The notes under the pieces are model-generated. The model did no database searches. It was given only the letters and a program-made list of their open reading frames with translations, and was not told the DNA's origin. Positions 34,873-42,204 of a DNA stretch of 50,154 bases are shown one piece after another. A program made the translations under genes and the position numbers. This DNA is from Oscillospiraceae bacterium (GTDB taxonomy: Bacteria; Bacillota; Clostridia; Oscillospirales; Oscillospiraceae), in contig JAGFXR010000012.1 in the NCBI GenBank assembly GCA_017861365.1, positions 1-50,154 of the forward strand, read 5' to 3'. The stretch's first letter is position 1, and every line of letters starts with the position of its first letter.

Positions 34873-36066
34873 ATGGCTAACTTACCTTCCGATGTGCTTG
34901 CACTGGGAACCCGGCGCAATGTCATGCGGGAAATTTTTGAATATGGAAAGCTGCTGGCGCAAAAAGTGGGCGCTGAAAACGTATTTGACTACTCTCTGGG
35001 AAATCCCAGCGTTGCGCCTCCCGCTTCGGTCAACCAAACGATTCGGGATGTGTTAGACGGCGCCGAGGGCGACTCCATTCATGCCTATACCAGCGCCCAG
35101 GGCGATCTGCCGAACCGTGAGCTGCTGTCCGCCTCCCTGAACCGCCGCTTTGGCGAGAACTCCACAGCGGACGACCTCTATTTCACCATGGGCGCGGCCG
35201 CCGCGCTCACCTGCTGCTTCCATGCGCTGACCTGTCCCGGTGACGAGTATGTCATCCCAGCCCCCTATTTTACCGAATATCAGGTGTTCATTGCCGGAGC
35301 GGGAGGCAAGGTGGTGGAGTCCAAACCCGACCCGAAGACCTTTCAGCCGGATCTTGTTTCTTTTGAAGCCGCCTTTTCTCCTCAAACCAAGGGTGTTGTC
35401 ATCAATTCCCCCAACAATCCCTCCGGCGTGGTGTATTCCAAAGAAACCCTCGCACAACTTACGGACATTATGCGCCAAAAAGCGGCGGAATATGGACACC
35501 CCATCTATCTGATCTCCGATGAGCCTTACCGTGAAATTGTCTTTGACGGCTTTTCCGTGCCATGGCTGCCCGCGTTTTACGACAATACGCTGGTGTGCTA
35601 TTCCTACAGCAAAAGCCTCTCATTGCCCGGTGAGCGCATCGGCTACGTGTTTGTCTCCCCCAAAATGGAGGACAACCGTCTCATCTACGCTGCCGTCTGC
35701 GGCGCGGGACGAAAGCTCGGCTATGTCAACGCCCCCGCCCTGTTTCAGCGGGTGGCGGCCCTCTGCGACGGCCAGACGGCAGACATCGCGGTGTATCAGG
35801 AAAACCGCAATCTGCTGTACTCCAGCCTGACACAAATGGGCTTTACCTGCGTCGAGCCGGGCGGAACCTTCTATCTGTTGATAAAATCCATGGAGGCCGA
35901 TTCCGTGGCCTTCTGCGAACGCGCCCGGGAGTTCTGCCTTCTGCTGGCCCCCGCAGACAGCTTCTCCTGCCCGGGATACGCCCGTATTGCGTTCTGCGTT
36001 CCCACCGAGCGCATCCGCGCCTCTCTCCCCGCTTTTCAGAAACTGGCGGATTCTTATCAGAGTTAA
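34873..36066 (+). CDS. Class I/II pyridoxal-phosphate aminotransferase
   Basis: A 397-residue aminotransferase. Family motifs are NSPNNPSG, SDEPYREIVF and YSYSKSLSLPGERIGYVF; the lysine of the last binds PLP. It resembles the aspartate aminotransferase group, but the amino acid acted on cannot be fixed. It is one of few plus-strand genes, is transcribed alone and ends at a strong terminator. TTG and GTG codons precede the ATG in frame. GGGAG is nine bases before the ATG at 34873, which is preferred. Confidence 0.9.
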   Translation: MANLPSDVLALGTRRNVMREIFEYGKLLAQKVGAENVFDYSLGNPSVAPPASVNQTIRDVLDGAEGDSIHAYTSAQGDLPNRELLSASLNRRFGENSTADDLYFTMGAAAALTCCFHALTCPGDEYVIPAPYFTEYQVFIAGAGGKVVESKPDPKTFQPDLVSFEAAFSPQTKGVVINSPNNPSGVVYSKETLAQLTDIMRQKAAEYGHPIYLISDEPYREIVFDGFSVPWLPAFYDNTLVCYSYSKSLSLPGERIGYVFVSPKMEDNRLIYAAVCGAGRKLGYVNAPALFQRVAALCDGQTADIAVYQENRNLLYSSLTQMGFTCVEPGGTFYLLIKSMEADSVAFCERAREFCLLLAPADSFSCPGYARIAFCVPTERIRASLPAFQKLADSYQS

Positions 36067-36101
36067 GAAGACGGTGCCGCTTTCCCGCCTCTTTGTGAAT
36101 A

Positions 36102-36150
36102 GGAAACCGCCCGCTTTGCTAAAGCAAAGCGGGCGGTTTCCTTATTTTTT
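36102..36150 (+). terminator. Very strong intrinsic terminator
   Basis: A perfect 18-bp stem (36102-36119 with 36124-36141), a TAAA loop and a TTATTTTTT tail. It ends the aminotransferase transcript, 36 bases from the convergent permease gene. Confidence 0.95.
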
Positions 36151-36186
36151 GACACTGCCGCAAAGATTACTACAGCGGAACGGCTT

Positions 36187-37038
36187 TCATGCCGCCCATT
36201 TATTCCGAAACAGAAAGGTAATGATGAAAAACAACGCCAGATAAAGGGTAATGGACGCCCCCGCCGAGGTTCCGATCTCGTAGGAAGTCATCAAGCCCGC
36301 AACTCCGGAAATCACAGCTCCAAGGATGGAAAACAGGTGAAACTGCCACATATTGCGGGAAATATTCCGGGCCGCCGCGGCGGGCAGCACCAGCAGAGAA
36401 TTGATCACCAGCAAGCCCACCCAGGTCATGGAGATGGTCACAGTGACCGCAATCGCCGCCGAAAAAATCCCCTCCTGCCAGATCACCTTGATTCCACGGC
36501 TGCTGGCCAGTCCGGGATGCACTGACGAGAGCATCAGCCGATTGAAGGATACGCACCATAAGACAATCACAATGAGTAAGATCAGCGCCAGCATGCCGAT
36601 TTTAGACGGCTCCACGCTTAAAATATCACCAATCAGCAGCGCGTTAAACTTGGTAAAGCTCTTCCCGCCCAGAGTGGCAATAAAAATACCCAGCGCCACG
36701 GCCGTGGAGGAAAACACACCGATGACGGTATCACTTGCCATATTGCTTCGGTGGCGCACCACCGTAAACAGAGCGGAAAAGGCGATCGCAAACACAACCG
36801 CACACCAGACAGGCTCCGCAAACCCACACAGCGCGCCTATGGTCATGCCGGTAAACGCGGAATGCCCCAGTGCGTCGGAAAAAAAAGACATGCGGTTGGT
36901 CACCACCATGGTGGACAGGATACCAAACAGCGGAGAAATGACCAGAACCGCCAGCAGCGCGTTTTTCATAAAGAGATAAGTATCTGACGCTGCCCACTCA
37001 AAGGGCAATACAGAAACCAGACTGTACCAAACCCCCAT
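36187..37038 (-). CDS. Zinc/manganese-type ABC transporter permease
   Basis: A 283-residue ABC-3 family permease with about eight membrane spans. Family landmarks are DALGHSAFTGMTIGAL and TWVGLLVINSLLVLPAAAARN. It forms the channel of a metal importer with the ATPase and lipoprotein encoded upstream. The start shares one base with the ATPase stop. Zinc and manganese are both possible. It is the last gene of the operon and converges on the aminotransferase terminator. Confidence 0.92.
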   Translation of the reverse strand: MGVWYSLVSVLPFEWAASDTYLFMKNALLAVLVISPLFGILSTMVVTNRMSFFSDALGHSAFTGMTIGALCGFAEPVWCAVVFAIAFSALFTVVRHRSNMASDTVIGVFSSTAVALGIFIATLGGKSFTKFNALLIGDILSVEPSKIGMLALILLIVIVLWCVSFNRLMLSSVHPGLASSRGIKVIWQEGIFSAAIAVTVTISMTWVGLLVINSLLVLPAAAARNISRNMWQFHLFSILGAVISGVAGLMTSYEIGTSAGASITLYLALFFIITFLFRNKWAA

Positions 37039-37811
37039 TACCGTTCCTCCCTTCCCAGCCTGAGATGAAAGGTCTCCTCAAACTCAGGGGATTTCAGCAC
37101 CTCGGCCGGTTTTCCCGTCTTGATGACCCGCCCCTTCAGCAGGATGACCTTATCCGCGTAGCGCTCCAGGTTGGCAAAGTCGTGGGTTGACAGCAGAACC
37201 GACAGATCATAGCGGGCTCTGATTTCGTCCAGCATATCCAGCAGCTGCCGTTCCCCCTCAATATCCACGCCTGAGAGCGGCTCGTCCAGGATCAGAATAT
37301 GCGGCAGCGGCTCCAGCGCCACAGCCAACAGAACCCGCTGCAGCTCTCCGCCCGAGAGCGTACCCATCCGCTTCTCCAGCAGCCGCTCGGTGTGGGTACG
37401 GCTCAGGCACTCCGAAACTCTTGCGCGAAGCTTTCGGGGCGCAGGTAAAAAAACAGGATGATCGGAGATCGCCGCCGCAAAAAAATCCAGCACACTCACC
37501 GGGTCACCTTTGTCAAATGTGGGGCTCTGGGGCACGTAACCCACCAACGGACGCTGCTCCTGCCCCGCCGCGGTATGAAACTCAATGCTCCCCTCATAGG
37601 GGAGCTGTCCTAAAATCGCCCGGAACAATGACGATTTCCCCGCACCGTTTGGCCCGATCAGGGCAACAATTTCCCCGCAGTGGAGGTGAAAGCTCACGTT
37701 GGACAAAATCTCCTGCTCTCCTGCGGAAACCCCCAAACGGTTGACCTTCAGGCAGCAGGAACCTGAACAGCCGAAGCTCTCCTCACTTTCGTTGTGCTTA
37801 TTATTGTTCAT
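37038..37811 (-). CDS. Metal ABC transporter ATP-binding protein
   Basis: A 257-residue ATPase. Walker A is GPNGAGKSS, the Q-loop is in VGYVPQSPTF, the signature is LSGGELQRV, Walker B is ILILDEPLSG and the switch is STHD. A 25-residue N-terminal extension carries a GCSGSCC cysteine cluster, outside the normal fold. The open frame runs further upstream, but GGGAGG lies eight bases before the ATG at 37809-37811. It overlaps the binding-protein gene by 11 bases. Confidence 0.92.
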   Translation of the reverse strand: MNNNKHNESEESFGCSGSCCLKVNRLGVSAGEQEILSNVSFHLHCGEIVALIGPNGAGKSSLFRAILGQLPYEGSIEFHTAAGQEQRPLVGYVPQSPTFDKGDPVSVLDFFAAAISDHPVFLPAPRKLRARVSECLSRTHTERLLEKRMGTLSGGELQRVLLAVALEPLPHILILDEPLSGVDIEGERQLLDMLDEIRARYDLSVLLSTHDFANLERYADKVILLKGRVIKTGKPAEVLKSPEFEETFHLRLGREER

Positions 37812-38712
37812 CTTGTGCACCTCCCAGCGCCAGCTGCACGACCTCCACGTCATGGGTCAGCAGATCCTCATAGCCCTCCAGCCCCCAGTCCTCCGGGACG
37901 GACATTAACGTTGCCAGCTGAAATACGCTGGTTCCGGTCTCTCTGGCAATGGCCTGGGCGGTGGCGTCCGATCCGTTCACCTCACAGAAAATCGCGGACA
38001 GTTGGTACTGTCTGACAAGTCCGATGATGTTGTTGATGTCCTCGGCGGAGGCCTCACTGCCCTCTTCCTCTTCAATGGAACAGAGAATATTCAGGTCAAA
38101 GGCCTGGGCAAAGTAGGAAAAACCGTTGTGAAAGGTAATCAAATCCCGGCATGAGAGCGTCTGAAGCGTCTGACGGAGTGTGTCGCCCAGCCCCCGGTAG
38201 GCCTCGGCTGTTTCTTCCCCGTTCTTCCGGTAGGCGTCTGCATGCTCCGGGTCAATTTCCTCCATGCGGGTGGATAGATTCTCCACCATCTGGGCAGCCC
38301 GATCAGGGTCCAGCCAGATATGCGGGTCATATTCCTCTCCCTCTTCCGTGCCGGGCAGCAGAGTGATGTTCTGGGAGCAGTCAATCACGTCCGCCTGAGA
38401 GGAAGCCAGCGCGTCGTCCATGAAATCCTCCAGCCCCGCGCCGGAGAGAGCGATCACATCCGCCTCGGCTATGATCCGCATGTTGCTTACCGTCAGCGTA
38501 TAGTCATGGAGACAGCTGACGGAATCTGTAACGATCTGTTTTACCTCAACACCCTCCACGCCCTCGGTGACCGCCTCCGCAAAGCAGAAAACGGGGTATG
38601 TGGTGGCGGCAATCACGAGAGTATCCTCAGAAGCGCTCTCCTCCGCCTTTCCGCAGGAGGACAGAATACAAAAAATTAAAACGGCGGCAACCAACACGGC
38701 GCATTTTTTCAC
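37801..38712 (-). CDS. Metal ABC transporter substrate-binding lipoprotein
   Basis: A 303-residue lipoprotein of the ZnuA/TroA family. The N-terminus MKKCAVLVAAVLIFC leads to a lipobox, LSSC, with the acylated cysteine at 20. Likely metal ligands are the histidines in SCLHDYTL, DPHIWLDP and FHNGFSYF. There is no long His-rich loop; a short acidic stretch (IEEEEGSEAS) is present instead. I chose the GTG at 38710-38712, 11 bases past GAGGAG. The ATG at 38719-38721 is only two bases from it. A consensus promoter lies upstream. Confidence 0.88.
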   Translation of the reverse strand: MKKCAVLVAAVLIFCILSSCGKAEESASEDTLVIAATTYPVFCFAEAVTEGVEGVEVKQIVTDSVSCLHDYTLTVSNMRIIAEADVIALSGAGLEDFMDDALASSQADVIDCSQNITLLPGTEEGEEYDPHIWLDPDRAAQMVENLSTRMEEIDPEHADAYRKNGEETAEAYRGLGDTLRQTLQTLSCRDLITFHNGFSYFAQAFDLNILCSIEEEEGSEASAEDINNIIGLVRQYQLSAIFCEVNGSDATAQAIARETGTSVFQLATLMSVPEDWGLEGYEDLLTHDVEVVQLALGGAQDEQ

Positions 38713-38751
38713 GTCCAGCATCACTCCTCTGTCATCAATCATTAGAATTGA

Positions 38752-38780
38752 ACTTTATCCCATTTCTTGCGAAAAGTCAA
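38752..38780 (-). promoter_or_regulatory. Promoter for the metal ABC operon
   Basis: TTGACT, a 17-base spacer and TAAAGT on the minus strand. No clear Zur or MntR palindrome is visible around it. Confidence 0.75.
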
Positions 38781-38834
38781 CCCTTCGGCTCAGCACCGTT
38801 TGGCGCATGCCACGGATTCCGCTCCCCTTCACGA

Positions 38835-38880
38835 CCGTAAAAAGCCCCGCCGTGTTATCACGCGGCGGGGCTTTTTACGG
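38835..38880. terminator. Bidirectional terminator after lysC
   Basis: An 18-bp perfect stem (38835-38852 with 38863-38880) with a T-run at the end of the stem on both strands. It lies 44 bases past the lysC stop and ends the lysC transcript. Confidence 0.9.
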
Positions 38881-38923
38881 TCTGACGGAATCTTATTTCG
38901 GATTGTCAGACCAAATGATCAAA

Positions 38924-40150
38924 TCAGCGGTCGCTGTTAAATTCTCCGTAGAACTTATCATGGATGACCTGAACCGCGCGATCCGTATCCTCGATATCGA
39001 CCAAAACAGAGACCTTGATTTCACTGGTTGAAATCATATGAATATTAATCCCGCCGTCGTAGAGGGCTTCAAACATATTGGCGGCAACACCGGGGTTATT
39101 AATCATACCGGCGCCCACAATGGAAACCTTCGCGATGTTGGCGTTGACATCAATTTCCTGAAAACCAATGGAGCTGCGGTTTTCCTCCAGGAGCTTTTTG
39201 GCATCCTCCATATCGGTTTTTTGAACCGTAAAGCTGATATCCTTCGTATTTCCCCGTCCGATTGACTGCAAAATAATATCCACATTAATGCTATGCTTTG
39301 CCAGCAGAGAGAAGATACGAAACGCGATGCCCGGTTCATCTGCCAGACCGACCAAGGCCAGGCGGGCAATATTTTTATCCTTCGCAACGCCGCTGATATG
39401 TGACTTTTCCATGGTTTTGACTACCTCCTTGACTTTGGTTCCGGGCTGGCCGGAAAAGCTGGAGATGACCTCCAGGTTGACATTATATCGCTTCGCCATT
39501 TCCACCGAGCGGTTATGCAGCACCTGCGCTCCCAGTGTCGCCAGCTCCAGCATCTCGTCGAAGGTAATTTCCTCAAGCTTCTTCGCGTTTTTCACCAAGC
39601 GGGGGTCGGCGGTGTAAACGCCATCCACGTCGGTATAAATCTGACAAAGATCCGCGTGCATCGCCGCGGCAATGGCCACAGCCGAGGTATCGGAGCCGCC
39701 CCGTCCCAGCGTGGTAACATCATCGAACTTATTGATTCCCTGAAAGCCCGTGACAATCACAATGCTTTTTTTATCCAGCTCCGCCCCGATCCGCTCGGCC
39801 TCCAGCCGTTTGATACGGGCGTTTCCATAACCGGAGTTGGTTTTCATTCCCGCCTGCCAGCCGGTGAGGGAAATGACGGGATATCCCAACGCCTCGATCG
39901 CCATGGCACACAGCGCGCAGGAGATTTGCTCCCCAGTGGACAGCAGCATATCCATTTCCCGCTTTGATGCCTTCGGATTAATTTCAGCCGCCTTTTCAAT
40001 CAGATCGTCTGTTGTGTCCCCCTGAGCGGACAGTACCGCGATCACGCTGTTACCCTTCTGATAGGTCTCGGTGATGATACGCGCCACATTGCGGATGCGG
40101 TCTGCGTTCGCCACAGAGGTTCCGCCAAATTTCTGAACAATCAGTCCCAT
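38924..40150 (-). CDS. lysC: Aspartate kinase
   Basis: A 408-residue aspartokinase. The N-terminal KFGGTSVANADRI and the TLGRGGSDTSAVA loop mark the kinase domain. Two C-terminal ACT domains (about residues 265-400) would give feedback control, probably by lysine or threonine. It makes aspartyl phosphate, the first step to threonine, lysine and methionine. GGGGGA precedes the ATG. It lies 88 bases after hom and is likely in the same operon. Confidence 0.95.
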   Translation of the reverse strand: MGLIVQKFGGTSVANADRIRNVARIITETYQKGNSVIAVLSAQGDTTDDLIEKAAEINPKASKREMDMLLSTGEQISCALCAMAIEALGYPVISLTGWQAGMKTNSGYGNARIKRLEAERIGAELDKKSIVIVTGFQGINKFDDVTTLGRGGSDTSAVAIAAAMHADLCQIYTDVDGVYTADPRLVKNAKKLEEITFDEMLELATLGAQVLHNRSVEMAKRYNVNLEVISSFSGQPGTKVKEVVKTMEKSHISGVAKDKNIARLALVGLADEPGIAFRIFSLLAKHSINVDIILQSIGRGNTKDISFTVQKTDMEDAKKLLEENRSSIGFQEIDVNANIAKVSIVGAGMINNPGVAANMFEALYDGGINIHMISTSEIKVSVLVDIEDTDRAVQVIHDKFYGEFNSDR

Positions 40151-40231
40151 GCAACAGGTTCCCCCTATTCTTGATCGGACATAGCTTTTAGTTTAATCGG
40201 CTTCTCCGCTATGCCATACTTCATCAGCGTA

Positions 40232-41443
40232 TCAGTCCAAAACGCGGATGATGTTTGAGATATGAAATGGTTTCAGTTTTTCCTCCAGCGTTTCCTGCTT
40301 CATAGGCTTAGTGATAAAGCAGACCTCGCCCGCAGGCGCACCGGAACGTGCCAGGAATTCCACCTCGCCAAAGGCAGCGCGCACCGCGTCCGTGCCCGCG
40401 TTTCCACGTACATACCAGCTCATGACCAGTCCATCGGGAGACACGGTAACGTCATCCCCGCCTGGTGCCCAGTCCAAATACTTTTTTGCCTTCATATGCT
40501 TCGCCGCGTCAATAACATCTCCCACAACAGCAGAGGCGGTGGGCAGCTTTCCCGCGCCGCGTCCGTAGAACATCGCGTCTCCAATGGCGTCTCCGCGCAC
40601 GGTGACCGCGTTGAATACATCCTCCACACCGGAAATCGGATTCTCATTGCCGATCAGATGGGGTGCAACATAGGCACAGATTCTGCCGTCCTCTGTGCGG
40701 ATGGCCCGGCCCAGCAGTTTAATCTTCTTTCCTGCGCCGTCGGCGTAGTCCACATCCGCCAGGGTAATTTTCGTAATGCCCTCCGTGGGCACCTGATTGG
40801 GGTAGATATGCCTTCCAAACGCGATGGCACCCAGAATGCAGATCTTGCGGCAGGCATCATGCCCCTCAATGTCCGCGGACGGGTCACGTTCGGCGTAGCC
40901 GTTGGCCTGCGCCTCCTTCAGCGCCGTCTCAAAAGAAAGACCGGCACGAATCATTCTGGTCAGAATATAGTTGGTCGTTCCGTTGAGAATTCCGTAAACC
41001 TCGTAGAGCTGATTGGCCGCGAGGCACTGAGAAATAGGCCGGATAATGGGGATACCGCCGCCTACGCTGGCTTCAAACAGATAACTGACTCCCTTGCTTT
41101 TGGCAAGCTGCAGAAGATCGTATCCATATGTCGCCACCAGTTCCTTATTGGACGTAATTACACTTTTTCCCGCCATCAGAGCACGCCGGGTAAACTCCAG
41201 CGCAATGGTAGCTCCACCGATGGTTTCCACAACGATATTGACATCCGGATCATTTTCCACCACGGAAAAATCCTTGACAAAGCATTCCGAAAAAGGGCTG
41301 TCCGGAAACTCCCGCACATCCACAATGTATTTCAGAGTAATAAAGTCATCTACCTTGCGGGAAATGCTGTCGCTGTTTTTAGTTAAAACCTCGGCAACGC
41401 CGGAGCCAACAACACCATATCCCAATATTGCCACATTTACCAT
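40232..41443 (-). CDS. hom: Homoserine dehydrogenase
   Basis: A 403-residue enzyme. The N-terminal Rossmann motif GYGVVGSGV, the catalytic region GILNGTTNYIL and YAERDPSADIEGHDACRK are intact. A C-terminal ACT domain (about 330-400) gives allosteric control. It reduces aspartate semialdehyde to homoserine. Two ATGs are possible; the one at 41441-41443 is eight bases from GGAG, the other only two. It follows the ACT-domain protein gene closely. Confidence 0.95.
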   Translation of the reverse strand: MVNVAILGYGVVGSGVAEVLTKNSDSISRKVDDFITLKYIVDVREFPDSPFSECFVKDFSVVENDPDVNIVVETIGGATIALEFTRRALMAGKSVITSNKELVATYGYDLLQLAKSKGVSYLFEASVGGGIPIIRPISQCLAANQLYEVYGILNGTTNYILTRMIRAGLSFETALKEAQANGYAERDPSADIEGHDACRKICILGAIAFGRHIYPNQVPTEGITKITLADVDYADGAGKKIKLLGRAIRTEDGRICAYVAPHLIGNENPISGVEDVFNAVTVRGDAIGDAMFYGRGAGKLPTASAVVGDVIDAAKHMKAKKYLDWAPGGDDVTVSPDGLVMSWYVRGNAGTDAVRAAFGEVEFLARSGAPAGEVCFITKPMKQETLEEKLKPFHISNIIRVLD

Positions 41444-41461
41444 ATTCATTTCTCCTTCTGA

Positions 41462-41902
41462 TTAACCTGCCACGATTTCATAGCGCAAAACGCCCGTGAG
41501 GGAAGCTATCGTTAAAATAAATTCTTCAAATGTCAATCTCAGTCCGGAAATTTCGGCTCCGAGATTCACCACGGCAAACCCGTTGCCCGGAATACTCTGG
41601 TTGATGGTTTGAATATTTGCCCCGTTCTTCGCAAATGTTTCCAGAACCTTGGACAGGCTTCCCGGTTCATCCCGCAGCGTCAGATTAAAGGTGACAATCT
41701 GCCCGCTGTGCATATCCTGAAACGGCCGCACCGCATCCTTATATTTATAAAATGCGCTGCGGCTGATTCCGACTTTGGAGGTGGCCTCGTTGACCGTGCC
41801 AACCTCATGAACATCCAGCAGGCGCTTTACCTCCGCAACCTTTAAAAAGATCTTGGGTAAAGCCTCCGCCTCAACAATAAAGTATTTCGGTTTACTGGCC
41901 AT
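41462..41902 (-). CDS. ACT-domain protein, UPF0735 (PheB-type)
   Basis: A 146-residue protein. The N-terminal half looks like a helix-turn-helix (VGTVNEATSKVGISRSAFYKYKDAV). The C-terminal half is an ACT domain (FNLTLRDEPGSLSKVLETFAKNGANIQTINQ), which in the family binds amino acids. It stands directly before hom, so it probably senses threonine or another aspartate-family amino acid and controls this operon. This is inference from position and domains. GGAGG lies six bases before the ATG, and a promoter is upstream. Confidence 0.87.
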   Translation of the reverse strand: MASKPKYFIVEAEALPKIFLKVAEVKRLLDVHEVGTVNEATSKVGISRSAFYKYKDAVRPFQDMHSGQIVTFNLTLRDEPGSLSKVLETFAKNGANIQTINQSIPGNGFAVVNLGAEISGLRLTFEEFILTIASLTGVLRYEIVAG

Positions 41903-41959
41903 GTCAGTCCTCCCCGGCAGTGTCCATGTACAACGGTCGTTTGTGCGTCATTGGCATTC

Positions 41960-41988
41960 ATTCTAACACAGCTGTCTGTAAACCGCAA
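41960..41988 (-). promoter_or_regulatory. Promoter for the ACT-hom-lysC operon
   Basis: TTGCGG, a 17-base spacer and TAGAAT on the minus strand. The spacer contains an ACAGCTGT palindrome. Confidence 0.7.
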
Positions 41989-42028
41989 GCAATTTTTCAT
42001 CCAACGCGCAATTTTATCAACCCGGCAT

Positions 42029-42125
42029 CAAAAAATAAGGAGAGCCACCGTAAGACTGCCCGTCCGCCGGCTCCCGCCGAAACCGACGAGAGCGCGGTGG
42101 ACTGGACGCTTACAGAGGCTCCCCA
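42029..42125 (-). terminator. Long-armed terminator after the class A PBP gene
   Basis: On the minus strand 8 bp plus 7 bp of outer stem, separated by a U-U mismatch, enclose a nested 4+5 bp GC-rich hairpin with a GUUU loop. TTATTTTTT follows. The element is about 90 bases, much longer than a normal terminator. Confidence 0.65.
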
Positions 42126-42204
42126 GTTTGTTTTGGAATGCATCCCATCAGGACTTTTGCAAATGAAACTCCCGGTTTCGTATGATAAAGGTATTTTTTG
42201 CGAG

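Noticed and set aside
38781-38834. A Zur or MntR operator upstream of the metal importer
   Set aside because: No palindrome of the right length was seen around the promoter.
40262-41386. A 374-codon open frame on the plus strand
   Set aside because: It lies wholly antisense to hom, has no ribosome site and shows no recognisable protein motif.
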